Below are positions 18,612 to 18,814 of a stretch of 18,814 nucleotides of DNA, one piece after another. The notes beneath the pieces are model-generated. The model was not told the DNA's origin. It worked only from the letters and a program-made list of their open reading frames with translations, and ran no database searches. Location of the stretch: contig JAHILE010000053.1 in assembly GCA_018897155.1 (NCBI GenBank), positions 1-18,814 of the forward strand, in the 5' to 3' direction. Positions within the stretch are counted from its first letter, which is position 1. Each line of letters starts with the position of its first letter. The stretch comes from Nanoarchaeota archaeon (GTDB lineage Archaea; EX4484-52; LFW-46). The translations under genes were made by a program, and so were the position numbers.

Positions 18612-18628
18612 ATATATCCCTTTTATAC
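18612..18628. promoter_or_regulatory. Shared bidirectional TATA region
   Basis: On the minus strand GGTATAAAAGGG precedes the integrase ATG by about 25 bases. On the plus strand the same bases read CTTTTATACC, about 25 bases before the ATG at 18650. Both genes would thus give near-leaderless transcripts from one core. Confidence 0.5.
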
Positions 18629-18649
18629 CACACCTATGCGAACGCTACT

Positions 18650-18793
18650 ATGCAGTCTATTTCCCAAAGAGGCCGGCTCTTCGCCCTCCCAATACGGCGG
18701 TTTACTGCAATCTCTGTCTTGTTATCGGTTTTTATCGGCTTGATAACCTATGAAATAATTAATCTCTTCTTTGTAGATGGATGCGTAGTGTGA
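18650..18793 (+). CDS. Single-pass membrane mini protein (47 aa)
   Basis: The ATG at 18650 lies about 25 bases after a TATA-like TTTATA, fitting leaderless translation; no ribosome site is needed or seen. The product has a basic N-terminus (MQSISQRGRLFALPIRRFTA) and one hydrophobic helix (ISVLLSVFIGLITYEIINLFFV), ending DGCVV. N-in/C-out topology is predicted. It is divergent from the integrase. The longer open frame continuing leftward is a shadow of the integrase. A hairpin follows or overlaps its last codons. No family is recognised. Confidence 0.45.
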   Translation: MQSISQRGRLFALPIRRFTAISVLLSVFIGLITYEIINLFFVDGCVV

Positions 18794-18801
18794 TACGCAT
18801 C
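18780..18801 (+). terminator. Hairpin at the end of the mini membrane gene
   Basis: Perfect 8-base arms GATGCGTA / TACGCATC flank GTGTGA, followed by ATTCTTTGATAAT. It overlaps the stop codon of the 18650 gene and fits a terminator. Confidence 0.5.
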
Positions 18802-18814
18802 ATTCTTTGATAAT

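Overview
The window looks archaeal. Many start codons follow GGTGATT- or GAGGTG-type ribosome binding sites, which match the archaeal 16S 3' end. Several promoters show a TATA box about 25 bases before a start codon, as in leaderless transcription. The gene families are also archaeal in flavour: an archaeo-eukaryotic primase, a NosD-like beta-helix surface protein, small zinc fingers, AbrB-like and winged-helix proteins, and an integrase with a C-terminal zinc ribbon. A Cys-rich CGN.ICE-type motif in the surface protein is a weak hint of a DPANN-like or euryarchaeal host; the exact taxon cannot be fixed. I recognised no rRNA, tRNA or CRISPR array, and no capsid, portal or terminase gene.

The layout suggests an integrative plasmid or provirus whose genes run almost entirely leftward (minus strand). 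Left edge (1-1602, plus strand): the tail of a secreted or structural gene, a two-helix mini membrane protein, then about 1 kb of broken pieces of a ParB-like/HTH/methyltransferase-linker protein. The pieces lie out of order, and one is a mosaic tandem duplication. Left operon (8071 to 1771, minus): a small membrane protein, a 1702-residue surface protein that looks like two secreted proteins fused in frame, a C2H2 zinc-finger protein, and a tyrosine recombinase with a full catalytic set. Middle (10593 to 8262, minus): short DNA-binding-type genes, two of them AbrB-like, around a 295-base spacer carrying repeated GGGTGTCC/GGGTAACC motifs.

Replication module (15891 to 10903, minus): a ribbon-helix-helix-like gene, six or seven tiny overlapping genes, a primase, a D5/SF3-like ATPase, a small protein and a zinc-finger protein. 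They are tightly packed, with stop/start overlaps. Directly downstream (10656-10897) lies a non-coding block of four GTAACG-type iterons and several 20-bp palindromes, two of them in an exact 66-base phase. This is the best candidate for a replication origin or a novel structured control element. A divergently transcribed winged-helix regulator (16004-16816, plus) faces the replication operon. The right end holds a second tyrosine recombinase of the R..YxxR..Y type, followed by two small membrane proteins, and a divergent one-helix mini protein.

The most unusual signals are: the iteron/palindrome block; an 11-mer, TGTAGTGTAAG, present five times in one orientation; a 25-bp-armed inverted repeat inside the surface-protein gene; the scrambled ParB-like pieces with invariant flanks and a divergent core; the fusion point with an internal signal peptide and internal ribosome binding site; and a replicative ATPase with an apparently altered Walker B motif.
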